From NCBI GenBank assembly GCA_014379965.1, contig JACMKU010000212.1, positions 1 through 35,927 of the forward strand: 35,927 bases of DNA, given 5' to 3'. Source of the DNA: Chitinophagaceae bacterium (lineage in GTDB: Bacteria; Bacteroidota; Bacteroidia; Chitinophagales; Chitinophagaceae). A program made the position numbers and the translations under genes. This document shows positions 25,998 to 33,855 of this stretch, one piece after another. The notes beneath the pieces are model-generated. The model was not told the DNA's origin. It saw nothing but the letters and a program-made list of their open reading frames with translations, and made no database searches. Position 1 is the stretch's first letter. Each line of letters opens with the position of its first letter.

Positions 25998-26091
25998 CGT
26001 TTAACGTTTAAGAGTTTAACGTTATTTAGCTCGAATCTGAACTAAAGGATTGTAACTGCTTTATGAACGTTAAACCCCTAAACGTTAAACG
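25998..26091. repeat. CGTTTAA inverted repeat (family 2, copy 2)
   Basis: The 26-nt arms (25998-26023 and 26066-26091) pair with two mismatches around a 42-nt spacer. The first 14 bases of the left arm are identical to the start of the arm at 8050. Here it follows an ordinary terminator, between the susE-like and GH53 genes, so termination cannot be its only purpose. Confidence 0.9.
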
Positions 26092-26120
26092 GTTCACTCG
26101 CCTATCCTGCACCATCCTGT

Positions 26121-26155
26121 TTTGCCCGAAGACAACATGAACCTTCTTATCTTTA
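26121..26155 (+). promoter_or_regulatory. Candidate promoter of the galactanase genes
   Basis: TATCTTTA (26148-26155) matches the Bacteroidota -7 box TAnnTTTG at 5 of its 6 defined positions. TTTG (26121-26124) could be the -33 box, although the 23-nt gap is longer than the usual 19-21. It sits between the terminator/repeat and the GH53 start. Confidence 0.35.
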
Positions 26156-26184
26156 AATAACTCATTTCACTAAAACTTCCGACG

Positions 26185-27369
26185 ATGCGTCTTGCCCTTC
26201 CCAGAAACTTTATGATGGTGACCACCCATCTATTATTCGTCCTCTTATTACTTAACTGTAAAAAGAAGTCTACAGCCCAGCCCGCTCCAGACAACCGAAA
26301 ATATTATTCCTGGAATCAATTTGCCATGGGTGCCGACCTTTCCTATCTCAACCAGGTGCAGGATTATGGTGGAGTGTTTAAAGATTCGGGCATCGCAAAA
26401 GATCCTTTTACCCTCTTCAGGCATCATGGAGCCAACACTATTCGCGTGCGCCTCTGGCATAATCCACAATGGCTCGCCGCATTGAATGCAGGAAAACTAT
26501 ACAGCGACCTGTCAGATGTAGCGAAGACCATTCAACGCGCGAAGAATGCCGGGATGGCAGTCAATCTCGATTTTCATTATTCAGATACCTGGGCGGACCC
26601 GGGTCACCAGCAAAAGCCTGCCGCATGGAATGGTCTGTCCTTCGCCGTCTTAAAAGATTCGGTATACCAGTACACGACGTATGTGCTGAATTACCTAAAG
26701 GCCCGAAACCTCGTTCCCGAAATGGTTCAGGTTGGAAATGAGACCAACCCCGGAATGATTTTCCCGGATGGACAGGTAGTAAGCAACAACTATACACCTT
26801 TCGCTGATCTGCTCAAGAGCGGTATTAAGGCCGTGAGGGATTTCTCAGCTACTTCGACAATCAAACCACAGATAATACTACACGTAGCGCAACTACAAAA
26901 TGCTACGTGGTGGGCTAATGGAGTGATGAATGTAGGTGGTGTCACAGACTTCGACATTCTCGGGGTTTCTCACTATCATGTCTGGTCAAACCTTACCTCT
27001 ATGTCGGAGGTTAGTACACACATCAGGAACCTGAAGAATTCATTCAACAAAAAGATCATGATCGTTGAAACAGCGTATCCATGGACTTCACAGAATGCAG
27101 ATAACTATAATAATATTATCTCCGGCTCTACCGGATGGGCTGGTTATGGCGTATCCAGGGAAGAACAACTTCGCTATTTAAAAGACCTTACCCAGCAGGT
27201 AATTAGTGGTGGAGGTAGTGGAATCATGTATTGGGAACCGGCATGGATTTCTACGACTTTGCGTGATCTCTGGGGCACAGGTTCCAGCTGGGAGAATAAT
27301 GCGTTCTTCGACTATTCCGGAAACGTGCTACCCGCCATCGATTTCATGACCTACTCATATACTTTCTAA
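26185..27369 (+). CDS. GH53 endo-beta-1,4-galactanase lipoprotein
   Basis: The 394-residue enzyme is anchored as a lipoprotein (VLLLLNC, Cys25, then KKK) and so probably works at the cell surface or the outer membrane. It cuts beta-1,4-galactan, the side chain of pectin and type I arabinogalactan. The GH53 TIM barrel begins at about FAMGADLSYLNQVQDYGG, with LDFHYSDTWADPGHQQKP at 128-145. The acid/base is E186 (VQVGNETNPGMIFPDG) and the nucleophile E295 (IMIVETAYPW), and the SHYHVW segment precedes the nucleophile as expected. The start at 26185 is preferred because it gives a charged n-region, while ATGs at 26212 and 26215 also keep the signal. The fusion gene follows after 28 bp. Confidence 0.93.
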   Translation: MRLALPRNFMMVTTHLLFVLLLLNCKKKSTAQPAPDNRKYYSWNQFAMGADLSYLNQVQDYGGVFKDSGIAKDPFTLFRHHGANTIRVRLWHNPQWLAALNAGKLYSDLSDVAKTIQRAKNAGMAVNLDFHYSDTWADPGHQQKPAAWNGLSFAVLKDSVYQYTTYVLNYLKARNLVPEMVQVGNETNPGMIFPDGQVVSNNYTPFADLLKSGIKAVRDFSATSTIKPQIILHVAQLQNATWWANGVMNVGGVTDFDILGVSHYHVWSNLTSMSEVSTHIRNLKNSFNKKIMIVETAYPWTSQNADNYNNIISGSTGWAGYGVSREEQLRYLKDLTQQVISGGGSGIMYWEPAWISTTLRDLWGTGSSWENNAFFDYSGNVLPAIDFMTYSYTF

Positions 27370-27397
27370 AGCTTATTGCACAAGAAGACCATCGCGT

Positions 27398-30300
27398 ATG
27401 AAAAAAATACTACCACTCTGCTTTTTCGTGGCCTCTAGTCTTGTTGCCGGTGCGCAAAGGACACAGACCAATTTCGATAATAACTGGAAATTTCATTTAG
27501 GACATGCTGCAAATGCTGAAAAGGATTTCAATTACAGCATCGCTACTATTTTCTCCAAGTCCGGCGGCGCGGCGGGCACCGCAATCGATCCACGTTTCAA
27601 GGATAGTGCCTGGCGAACGCTCAACGTGCCGCACGACTGGGCAGTTGAACTTCCCTTTGTAAATGTGGCCAATTTCGATGTCATGGCTCATGGATACAAG
27701 CCTGTAGGAGGGATGTTTCCCGCGACGAGCATCGGCTGGTATCGGAAGCATTTTTCAATTCCGCGATCCGATTCCGGTCAACGTTTTCAACTGCAGTTCG
27801 ATGGGATATTCAGAGATGCTAACATCTGGGTCAATGGATTTTTCCTGGGTAACAATAAAAGCGGGTATGTTGGCGCTTCATACGACATTACTGATTACGT
27901 GAATTTCGGGAGAGATAATGTTGTTGTTGTTCGCGCTGATGCAACACAATATGAAGGATGGTTCTATGAAGGTGCCGGCATCTATCGTCACGTCTGGTTA
28001 AACAAGTATAATAATGTTCATATTTCCGAGGATGGTGTATTCGCCTATTCAAACATTGTTGGAAATAAAGCTACTGTCACAATAGAGACAAACATCAGCA
28101 ATGAAAGCCCAGGCTCCTCCGCCGTTACAGTCTCTGCTTACTTAACGGAAAGGAACGGAACCGTGGTGTCGAGGACAAAGGATCAATCGCTGACGATGGA
28201 ACAGGGAGGAGAAAGAATGACTTCACAAGCTCTATCACTGACACAACCGAAACTTTGGTCGGTCGAAGATCCATATTTGTATAGGGTAGTCGTTGAAGTA
28301 AAGTCCGCGGGAAAAATCATCGATCAAAAGATACTACGGTTCGGTGTGCGCAAAATAGAGGTGAAACCAAATGGTGTGTTCGTCAATGGCAAGCATAACA
28401 AACTCCTTGGAGTCAACTGTCACCAGGATCATGCTGGGTTGGGAAGCGCGTTGCCTGACTACCTGCAGTACTATCGTATCGACCTTTTAAAGAACCTTGG
28501 CGTTAACGCATATCGCACAAGTCACAATGCACCCACTCCTGAATTGCTCGACGCCTGCGATAGTCTCGGTATGCTCGTGATGGATGAACAGCGGCTGTTG
28601 AATAGCAGCCCCGAATACATGAACCAGTTTGAGCGGCTGGTGAAGAGAGACCGGAGTAGGGCTTCCGTGTTTATGTGGTCGATAGGAAATGAAGAAGGAT
28701 GGATTCATACCCAGACAACAGGCAAGAGGATCGCGCAAACATTTATTGCGAAACTACAGAAGCTTGATCCCACTAGAACCTCTACCTATGCGGCCGATCT
28801 GGCGAACGTGTACCAGGGAGTAAACGAGGTGATACCAGTACGCAGCTTTAATTACCGCCAGTTTGCCGTTGCGGATTATCATCGCGATCATCCCAATCAG
28901 CCGATTATCGGCACCGAGATGGGTAGCACGGTGACTACCCGTGGCATTTATGAGAAGGATAGCATTCGTGGTTACGTGCCAGACCAGGACATAACCGCAC
29001 CATGGTGGGCGAGTAAGGCCGAGGACTGGTGGACCTTGGCGGCAACAAATGATTTCTGGCTCGGTGGATTCGTATGGACGGGGTTGGATTATCGCGGAGA
29101 GCCGACTCCTTATGAATGGCCGAACATCAGCTCTCATTTCGGCATTATGGATGTGTGCGGCTTTCCGAAGAACATTTATTATTACTACCAAAGCTGGTGG
29201 ACTGATAAAGATGTGTTGCACATTTCTCCGCATTGGAATTGGAGAGATAAAAGAGGGAAACCTATTGATGTATGGGTGAACTCTAATGCAGACAATGTTG
29301 AATTGTTCCTGAATGGAAAAAGTCTTGGCAAGAAAGATATGCCACGCAACGGCCATTTGAGATGGGTGGCAGACTATCAACCCGGCACGCTGGAGGCGGT
29401 TGCATATAAGAAAGGAAAGAAACTTACAACGAAAGTCGAGACTACGGGAACTCCAACGGAAGTCGTTATTACTCCATACAAGACAACGATGCTTGCAGAT
29501 GGAAAAGATGCTACGGTGATCAATGTTTCTGTAATAGATAGGGAAGGACGTGAAGTGCCCGATGCGAATAATATGGTGCAGTTCTTTATTTCCGGCGGTG
29601 CGAAGATCATTGGGGTTGGCAACGGAGACCCTAGTAGTCACGAGCCGGACAAACACAAGGAAGGGGCGTGGCAAAGGAGTCTTTTCAATGGAAAATGCCA
29701 GGTGATCATTCAATCGGGGGATCAGCCAAGCCTGGTTAAGTTCGAGGCGAAGGCCGCTGGTCTGTGGACAGGATCTACAGATATACATACAGTAGCGCCA
29801 GGAAGTGTATCCTCCATTCATGTTGACAAGAACTACGAGCTTAAAGGACCGGCTGCGGAGGAAAGAAGGACAACGAAGATGCTTGGCGCCGACATTTCTT
29901 TCCTTCCTGAATTGGAAGCGCGGGGTATGAAATTTTCGGATAAGGGTGTTGAAAAGGATGCCATCCAGATATTGAAAGATCATGGGTTCAACTATGTGAG
30001 GTTACGAATATTTAATGAGCCCGCGCGTGATAGTGGATACTCACCCAAGAAGGGATTCTGCGATCTCGACCATACGTTGCAAATGGCGAAGCGAGTAAAG
30101 GCTGCAGGAATGAAGTTGCTACTCGACTTCCATTATAGTGATACCTGGGCGGATCCAGGGAAGCAATACAAGCCCGCTGCGTGGAAAGGACTTGCCTTCG
30201 ATGGGTTGAAGCGCGGAGTGTACGACTATACCAGGAAAGTAATGCAGGCGTTGAAGGACCAGGGGACAACTCCCGACATGGTGCAGATAGGAAACGAGAT

Positions 30301-30778
30301 CAACCATGGTATCATCTGGCCGGAAGGCAATGTGGGTCATCTCGATAGTCTTGCGCAATTGATCAATGCGGGCACGGCCGCTGTGAAGGCAGTTGATCCT
30401 ACTGTGATCATGATGCTACACGTCGCGCTTGGCGGACAGAATGACGAGTCTGTATTCTTCATCGATAACATGATTGCACGCAATGTGCCTTTTGATGTAA
30501 TTGGCGAATCATATTATCCCAAGTGGCATGGAACGCTAGATGATCTTCGCGATAACCTGAATGATATTGTGAGGCGATATGGGAAGGATGTGATTGTAGT
30601 AGAATATTCTCATCGAAAGGAAGAGGTAAATAAAATAGCTTTTGAATTGCCTGGAGGAATGGGGAAGGGAACTTGTATATGGGAGCCACTGAATACGTGG
30701 GAGAAGATATTCAATACGGATGGTAAGTCGAATGAGTTGATGATGGTGTATGATGAGATAAGGAAGAAGTATCTGTAG
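27398..30778 (+). CDS. GH2 beta-galactosidase fused to a C-terminal GH53 galactanase domain
   Basis: The 1126-residue secreted protein has a signal peptide (residues 1-19, VAGAQ). Domains in order: GH2 sugar-binding jelly roll (about 22-205, NVPHDWAVELPF), Ig-like domain (about 210-320), GH2 TIM barrel (about 325-605), DUF4982-like and C-terminal Ig-like domains (about 615-805), then a whole GH53 barrel (about 825-1126). GH2 acid/base E432 (MWSIGNEEGW) and nucleophile E507 (IIGTEMGS) are present. GH53 acid/base E967 (MVQIGNEINHG) and nucleophile E1069 (VIVVEYSH) are present too. It would cut galactan chains and trim the ends to galactose in one polypeptide, most likely in the periplasm since no lipobox is seen. 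The GH53 part is a paralogue of the gene before it. The reading frame is continuous, with no sign of a frameshift joining two genes. Confidence 0.92.
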   Translation: MKKILPLCFFVASSLVAGAQRTQTNFDNNWKFHLGHAANAEKDFNYSIATIFSKSGGAAGTAIDPRFKDSAWRTLNVPHDWAVELPFVNVANFDVMAHGYKPVGGMFPATSIGWYRKHFSIPRSDSGQRFQLQFDGIFRDANIWVNGFFLGNNKSGYVGASYDITDYVNFGRDNVVVVRADATQYEGWFYEGAGIYRHVWLNKYNNVHISEDGVFAYSNIVGNKATVTIETNISNESPGSSAVTVSAYLTERNGTVVSRTKDQSLTMEQGGERMTSQALSLTQPKLWSVEDPYLYRVVVEVKSAGKIIDQKILRFGVRKIEVKPNGVFVNGKHNKLLGVNCHQDHAGLGSALPDYLQYYRIDLLKNLGVNAYRTSHNAPTPELLDACDSLGMLVMDEQRLLNSSPEYMNQFERLVKRDRSRASVFMWSIGNEEGWIHTQTTGKRIAQTFIAKLQKLDPTRTSTYAADLANVYQGVNEVIPVRSFNYRQFAVADYHRDHPNQPIIGTEMGSTVTTRGIYEKDSIRGYVPDQDITAPWWASKAEDWWTLAATNDFWLGGFVWTGLDYRGEPTPYEWPNISSHFGIMDVCGFPKNIYYYYQSWWTDKDVLHISPHWNWRDKRGKPIDVWVNSNADNVELFLNGKSLGKKDMPRNGHLRWVADYQPGTLEAVAYKKGKKLTTKVETTGTPTEVVITPYKTTMLADGKDATVINVSVIDREGREVPDANNMVQFFISGGAKIIGVGNGDPSSHEPDKHKEGAWQRSLFNGKCQVIIQSGDQPSLVKFEAKAAGLWTGSTDIHTVAPGSVSSIHVDKNYELKGPAAEERRTTKMLGADISFLPELEARGMKFSDKGVEKDAIQILKDHGFNYVRLRIFNEPARDSGYSPKKGFCDLDHTLQMAKRVKAAGMKLLLDFHYSDTWADPGKQYKPAAWKGLAFDGLKRGVYDYTRKVMQALKDQGTTPDMVQIGNEINHGIIWPEGNVGHLDSLAQLINAGTAAVKAVDPTVIMMLHVALGGQNDESVFFIDNMIARNVPFDVIGESYYPKWHGTLDDLRDNLNDIVRRYGKDVIVVEYSHRKEEVNKIAFELPGGMGKGTCIWEPLNTWEKIFNTDGKSNELMMVYDEIRKKYL

Positions 30779-30793
30779 GAAGTCGGAAAGACA

Positions 30794-31034
30794 GGAAGTC
30801 CGGAAGTCCGAAAGACTTCTCGGCTTATAGTCGTTCAAAACAGTATTGACGCATGCAACTTGCGCGTTTCGAAGGGGAAATGACTACGCGGCACTCTGCA
30901 GGGTGGTGCGCAATTGCGAGGCCCGCCCCTGGCAAGCTCGTTTATTGTGAAGGCACCCACAAGCCGAGAGGTCTTTCGGACTTCCGGACTTTCCCGACTT
31001 TCCGGTCTTTCCCGACTTCCCCGACTTTCGGTCT
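30794..31034. repeat. Purine-rich GAAGTCCG inverted repeat (family 1, copy 2)
   Basis: The left arm (30794-30826) and right arm (30961-30993) pair over 33 nt with two mismatches. The right side continues to 31034 as further CCCGACTTTC and CCGGTC units. It fills the space between the fusion gene stop (30778) and the stop of the HD gene (31036), two convergent genes. The 134-nt spacer shows no gene. Sequence and layout match the copy at 321-510. Confidence 0.88.
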
Positions 31035-31035
31035 A

Positions 31036-31581
31036 CTACTCCACCTCTCTCTGATGGTCTATAATAAATTGTACCAACTCCTCCAGCGTCACATCCTCCA
31101 TCCGTGACAACGCATCAGTAATATCATCCCGATTTACCTGCGCCGCGAATGAAGGAGTTTTCAATCGCTTCATCACGCTTTTAACTTCTAATCCCTCATA
31201 TCGGGTTGGCCGTATCAGCGCCGCCGCATGCACGAATCCGGAGAGTTCGTCAATTGCATAGATCATCTTATCCATCTTCGAGACAGGTTGCACTCCGAAA
31301 TACCCCGGTCCATGCGACGCGATACACCGGATCACTTCGGGGTCGATATTTCGTTTCTCCAATTCTTCGATAATCACACTGCAATGCTGGTCGGGATACT
31401 TCTCCCAGTCAGCATCATGCAGCAACCCAGCGATCTCCCATTTCTGCGCAGTATGTTCGTCCGCACCCTCTTTTTCAATGGCCCAGGCCTTCATCACCGC
31501 AGCCACCTGCTTCATATGAAGGCGTAAACGCTCATTTGGAACCCATTCTGTCAATAAAGAATGTGCCTCTTCAAGGGACAT
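31036..31581 (-). CDS. HD-domain metal-dependent phosphohydrolase
   Basis: From the ATG at 31581 the protein has 181 residues; an in-frame ATG at 31641 would add 20, but family members usually begin just before 'EEAHSLLTEWV'. Numbering from the longer form, the HD-domain metal ligands are H42 (RLHMKQVAAVM), H75-D76 (AGLLHDADW), H110 (CIASHGPG) and D131 (IYAIDELSGF). These proteins hydrolyse phosphate esters, often of nucleotides, in the cytoplasm. The substrate cannot be told. It is convergent with the galactan locus and stands alone. Confidence 0.85.
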   Translation of the reverse strand: MSLEEAHSLLTEWVPNERLRLHMKQVAAVMKAWAIEKEGADEHTAQKWEIAGLLHDADWEKYPDQHCSVIIEELEKRNIDPEVIRCIASHGPGYFGVQPVSKMDKMIYAIDELSGFVHAAALIRPTRYEGLEVKSVMKRLKTPSFAAQVNRDDITDALSRMEDVTLEELVQFIIDHQREVE

Positions 31582-31823
31582 AAGATTGCCGGCGTTCCTC
31601 GGGTCGCCAAATTGGGTGCGGTTGAGTAGGTGTGTAGGCATGTTATTAAGAGGGATTGCTGGGTTGAAAATTCAAAGCAATTTACCGGGAAGTTTCGACC
31701 TACTCAAATTTATGGTGAATATATTTATTGTAAATCAACGCCTTGTAAGGGTCTCTTTAAAATAAGCCACACGATTTTTAGGTTCGTAATCGACACACTC
31801 TTATCTCGCACCCCCAAATAATA

Positions 31824-31831
31824 AACCTTTG
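31824..31831 (+). promoter_or_regulatory. Weak candidate promoter of the rplM-rpsI operon
   Basis: AACCTTTG matches the TAnnTTTG -7 box except for the first base, and GCGCGAGC follows, a GC-rich initial transcribed sequence. No clear -33 box is seen. The stretch 31582-31943 holds no gene. Confidence 0.3.
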
Positions 31832-31860
31832 CGCGAGCAAAAGGCTTTAAAATGGGGAAG

Positions 31861-31884
31861 CTGGGAGGGATAGCTCCCGGTTTT
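31861..31884 (+). promoter_or_regulatory. Hairpin in the rplM leader, possible attenuator
   Basis: CTGGGAG (31861-31867) pairs with CTCCCGG (31874-31880) around GGATAG, and TTTT follows. It is placed 60 nt before rplM in what should be the 5' leader. Ribosomal-protein operons are often controlled by such leaders. I cannot tie it to a described L13 leader. Confidence 0.35.
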
Positions 31885-31925
31885 CATTACATAACTACTG
31901 CCGGCGTGGCACAGCCCGTCTCGCA

Positions 31926-31936
31926 GCTAAAAGATT
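31926..31936 (+). promoter_or_regulatory. GCTAAAAGATT element before rplM
   Basis: The 11-mer ends 7 nt before the rplM ATG. The identical 11-mer ends 7 nt before the rpsB ATG (32888-32898), and its first eight bases occur 8 nt before the rpsI ATG. It is not a Shine-Dalgarno sequence. Confidence 0.5.
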
Positions 31937-31943
31937 CACTCAA

Positions 31944-32402
31944 ATGAGCAAATTACATTTTACTACAAAACACGCGAACGAGGCTACCGTCCAACGCAAC
32001 TGGCATGTTGTGGACGGTACTAATCAAACCGTTGGTCGTATGTGTGCACGTATCGCCGCCATTCTACGCGGAAAGAACAAAGCATACTACACCCCCCACG
32101 TAGACACCGGCGACTATGTCGTGGTCATCAATGCTGAGAAAGTTGTCTTCACTGGCAACAAACTCGAAGAAAAGATCTACGACCATTTTACAGGTTATCC
32201 TGGCGGACGTAAGGAAGAGACTGCATCTAACTTGCAAAAACGTCGTCCCGAGGTTGTTATCGAAAGAGCCATCAAAGGCATGCTTCCGAAGAATCGTCTC
32301 GGCCGCAAGATGTACAAGAAGTTATTCGTGTACGTAGGCGCTAATCACCCCCATGGAGCACAACAACCTAAGGAATTAAATTTAAAAGCAGCTAAAAGCT
32401 AA
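31944..32402 (+). CDS. rplM: Ribosomal protein L13 (uL13)
   Basis: The 152-residue large-subunit protein shows the family features RNWHVVDGTNQTVGRMCARIAAILRGKNK and KRRPEVVIERAIKGMLPKNRLGRKMYKKLFVYVGANHPH. It binds 23S rRNA early in 50S assembly. It is the first gene of the standard rplM-rpsI pair, 4 bp before rpsI. Confidence 0.98.
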   Translation: MSKLHFTTKHANEATVQRNWHVVDGTNQTVGRMCARIAAILRGKNKAYYTPHVDTGDYVVVINAEKVVFTGNKLEEKIYDHFTGYPGGRKEETASNLQKRRPEVVIERAIKGMLPKNRLGRKMYKKLFVYVGANHPHGAQQPKELNLKAAKS

Positions 32403-32406
32403 ATAA

Positions 32407-32796
32407 ATGGAAAAGCAAAAAAATAGCGTTGGTCGTCGTAAAGAAGCTGTCACCCGTGTATTCCTCTCCAAAGGAGATGGCAAGATCGTGGTGAACGATA
32501 AAGACTATAAGAAATATTTTCCTCTGGTATACCTGCAGAACCAGGTGGAGCGTCCCCTAAAGACCATTGATGCCGTCGGTAAGTACGATGTGAAGATCAA
32601 TGCAGCTGGTGGTGGTGCTAAAGGACAGGCCGAGGCAGCGATGCTCGGTATTGCCCGTGTACTGGTTGATCTCAATCCGGAATTTCGCCCTGCATTAAAG
32701 GCGGCTGGATTGCTTAAGCGTGATCCAAGATCCGTTGAGCGTAAAAAATTCGGACACAAGAAAGCGAGAAGAAGCTACCAGTTCTCTAAACGTTAA
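32407..32796 (+). CDS. rpsI: Ribosomal protein S9 (uS9)
   Basis: The 129-residue protein begins with NSVGRRKEAVTRVFLSKGDGKIVVN and carries the conserved C-terminal tail KKFGHKKARRSYQFSKR, whose last Lys-Arg reaches the P-site tRNA in the 30S subunit. The start ATG lies 4 bp after rplM. Confidence 0.98.
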   Translation: MEKQKNSVGRRKEAVTRVFLSKGDGKIVVNDKDYKKYFPLVYLQNQVERPLKTIDAVGKYDVKINAAGGGAKGQAEAAMLGIARVLVDLNPEFRPALKAAGLLKRDPRSVERKKFGHKKARRSYQFSKR

Positions 32797-32811
32797 TTCA
32801 ACCCTACTGTA

Positions 32812-32830
32812 TTCCCGGGTATCCCGGGAA
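32812..32830 (+). promoter_or_regulatory. Hairpin between rpsI and rpsB
   Basis: TTCCCGGG and CCCGGGAA form a perfect 8-bp stem with a TAT loop, with no T run after it. It can end the rpsI transcript or belong to the 109-nt rpsB leader, which also has an ATCC/GGAT hairpin at about 32872-32884. Confidence 0.6.
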
Positions 32831-32887
32831 AACAACAGGCAAGCAACTCAATATTTTTAACTGGCTGTTATATCCTCCAGGATGTCG

Positions 32888-32898
32888 GCTAAAAGATT
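32888..32898 (+). promoter_or_regulatory. GCTAAAAGATT element before rpsB
   Basis: This is an exact copy of the 11-mer at 31926-31936, with the same 7-nt distance to the start codon. Confidence 0.5.
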
Positions 32899-32905
32899 AA
32901 AATAA

Positions 32906-33808
32906 ATGGAAAATAACACTTCACTTCAACAGCAACTTTTGGATGCAGGCGTACATTTTGGTCACCTGAAAAAGAAGTGGAATCCAAAGATGCTCCCTTA
33001 CATCTTTGCAGAAAAGAAAGGTATTCACATCATCGATCTTAACAAGACCGTTGAAGCCCTGCAAGAGACTGCTGCAGCCATGAAGCAGATCGCTCGTAGC
33101 GGAAAGAAAATCCTTTTTGTAGGAACTAAGAAGCAGGCGAAAGATATCGTCAATGAAAGCGCCCGCAGGGTAAACATGCCCTTCGTAACCGAAAGGTGGC
33201 TCGGTGGTATGCTTACCAATTTCAACACCGTTCGTAAGAGCGTGAAGAAAATGCAAAGCATCGAAAAGATGCTCGGCGATGGTTCTTTCGACAGCATTAC
33301 CAAGAAAGAGCGTTTGACACTTAGCCGTGACAAGGACAAGATGGAAAAGGTATTGGGTGGTATAGCCCAGCTTGGTCGCGTACCGGCTGCGTTGTTCATC
33401 GTTGACATCGGTCACGAACATATTGCACTTGCAGAAGCAAAGCGTCTCGGCATCACAACTTTTGGTGTTGTTGATACGAATTGCGATCCCAATAAAGTTG
33501 ATTTCGCGGTTCCCGCAAATGATGATGCTACCAAGTCTATCGCCATCATCACCAATTACCTTACAGCTGCAATCGCTGAAGGTCTTGCTGAAAGACAAGC
33601 TGCCAAGGAAGAGGAAACAGATGATATGAGCGACGATGATAAGGAAAGAAAAGCAGCCCGTATGGAAGCAGAAGCACAGGCTGAAGGTGGTCGCGGTGGA
33701 AGAGGTCGTACTCCAAGCGGTCCTGGTGGTCCCGGTGGCGGTGGTCAAAGGCGTCGTACACCCGGTGGAGCTGGCGGTAGCAGAGGCCCAGGCGGTGGAA
33801 GGAGATAA
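32906..33808 (+). CDS. rpsB: Ribosomal protein S2 (uS2) with a Gly/Arg-rich tail
   Basis: The first 230 residues are a normal S2: LLDAGVHFGHLKKKWNPKMLPYIF, FVGTKKQAKDIV, RWLGGMLTNFNTVRKSV, and AVPANDDATKSIAIITNYLTAAI. The protein then runs on to residue 300 with an acidic linker (EEETDDMSDDD) and a tail of Gly, Arg, Pro and Ser (261-300, RGG-type). Many S2 proteins end near residue 240-260, so the tail is an extension, although extensions of this kind are not rare in the phylum. It precedes tsf in the standard order. Confidence 0.97.
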   Translation: MENNTSLQQQLLDAGVHFGHLKKKWNPKMLPYIFAEKKGIHIIDLNKTVEALQETAAAMKQIARSGKKILFVGTKKQAKDIVNESARRVNMPFVTERWLGGMLTNFNTVRKSVKKMQSIEKMLGDGSFDSITKKERLTLSRDKDKMEKVLGGIAQLGRVPAALFIVDIGHEHIALAEAKRLGITTFGVVDTNCDPNKVDFAVPANDDATKSIAIITNYLTAAIAEGLAERQAAKEEETDDMSDDDKERKAARMEAEAQAEGGRGGRGRTPSGPGGPGGGGQRRRTPGGAGGSRGPGGGRR

Positions 33809-33855
33809 TCCTTCGACTCGCTCAGCAGAGATAATCTTATTATTAAACTAAAATA

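Noticed and set aside
28754..29983. Long open reading frame (409 codons) on the minus strand inside the GH2 gene
   Set aside because: It is antisense to the GH2-GH53 gene, whose catalytic motifs are certain. Its protein shows no domain and is rich in Arg, Ile and His as expected of a shadow frame.
30853..31107. 84-codon plus-strand frame between the fusion gene and the HD gene
   Set aside because: Its end translates repeat family 1 and overlaps the HD gene antisense; no recognisable domain.
31642..31943. A tRNA or small RNA gene before rplM
   Set aside because: No cloverleaf or CCA-type end can be folded by eye; only a leader-type hairpin is seen.
32921..33748. 275-codon minus-strand frame over rpsB
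   Set aside because: Antisense shadow of a certain ribosomal protein gene; low-complexity start made from the Gly/Arg tail codons.
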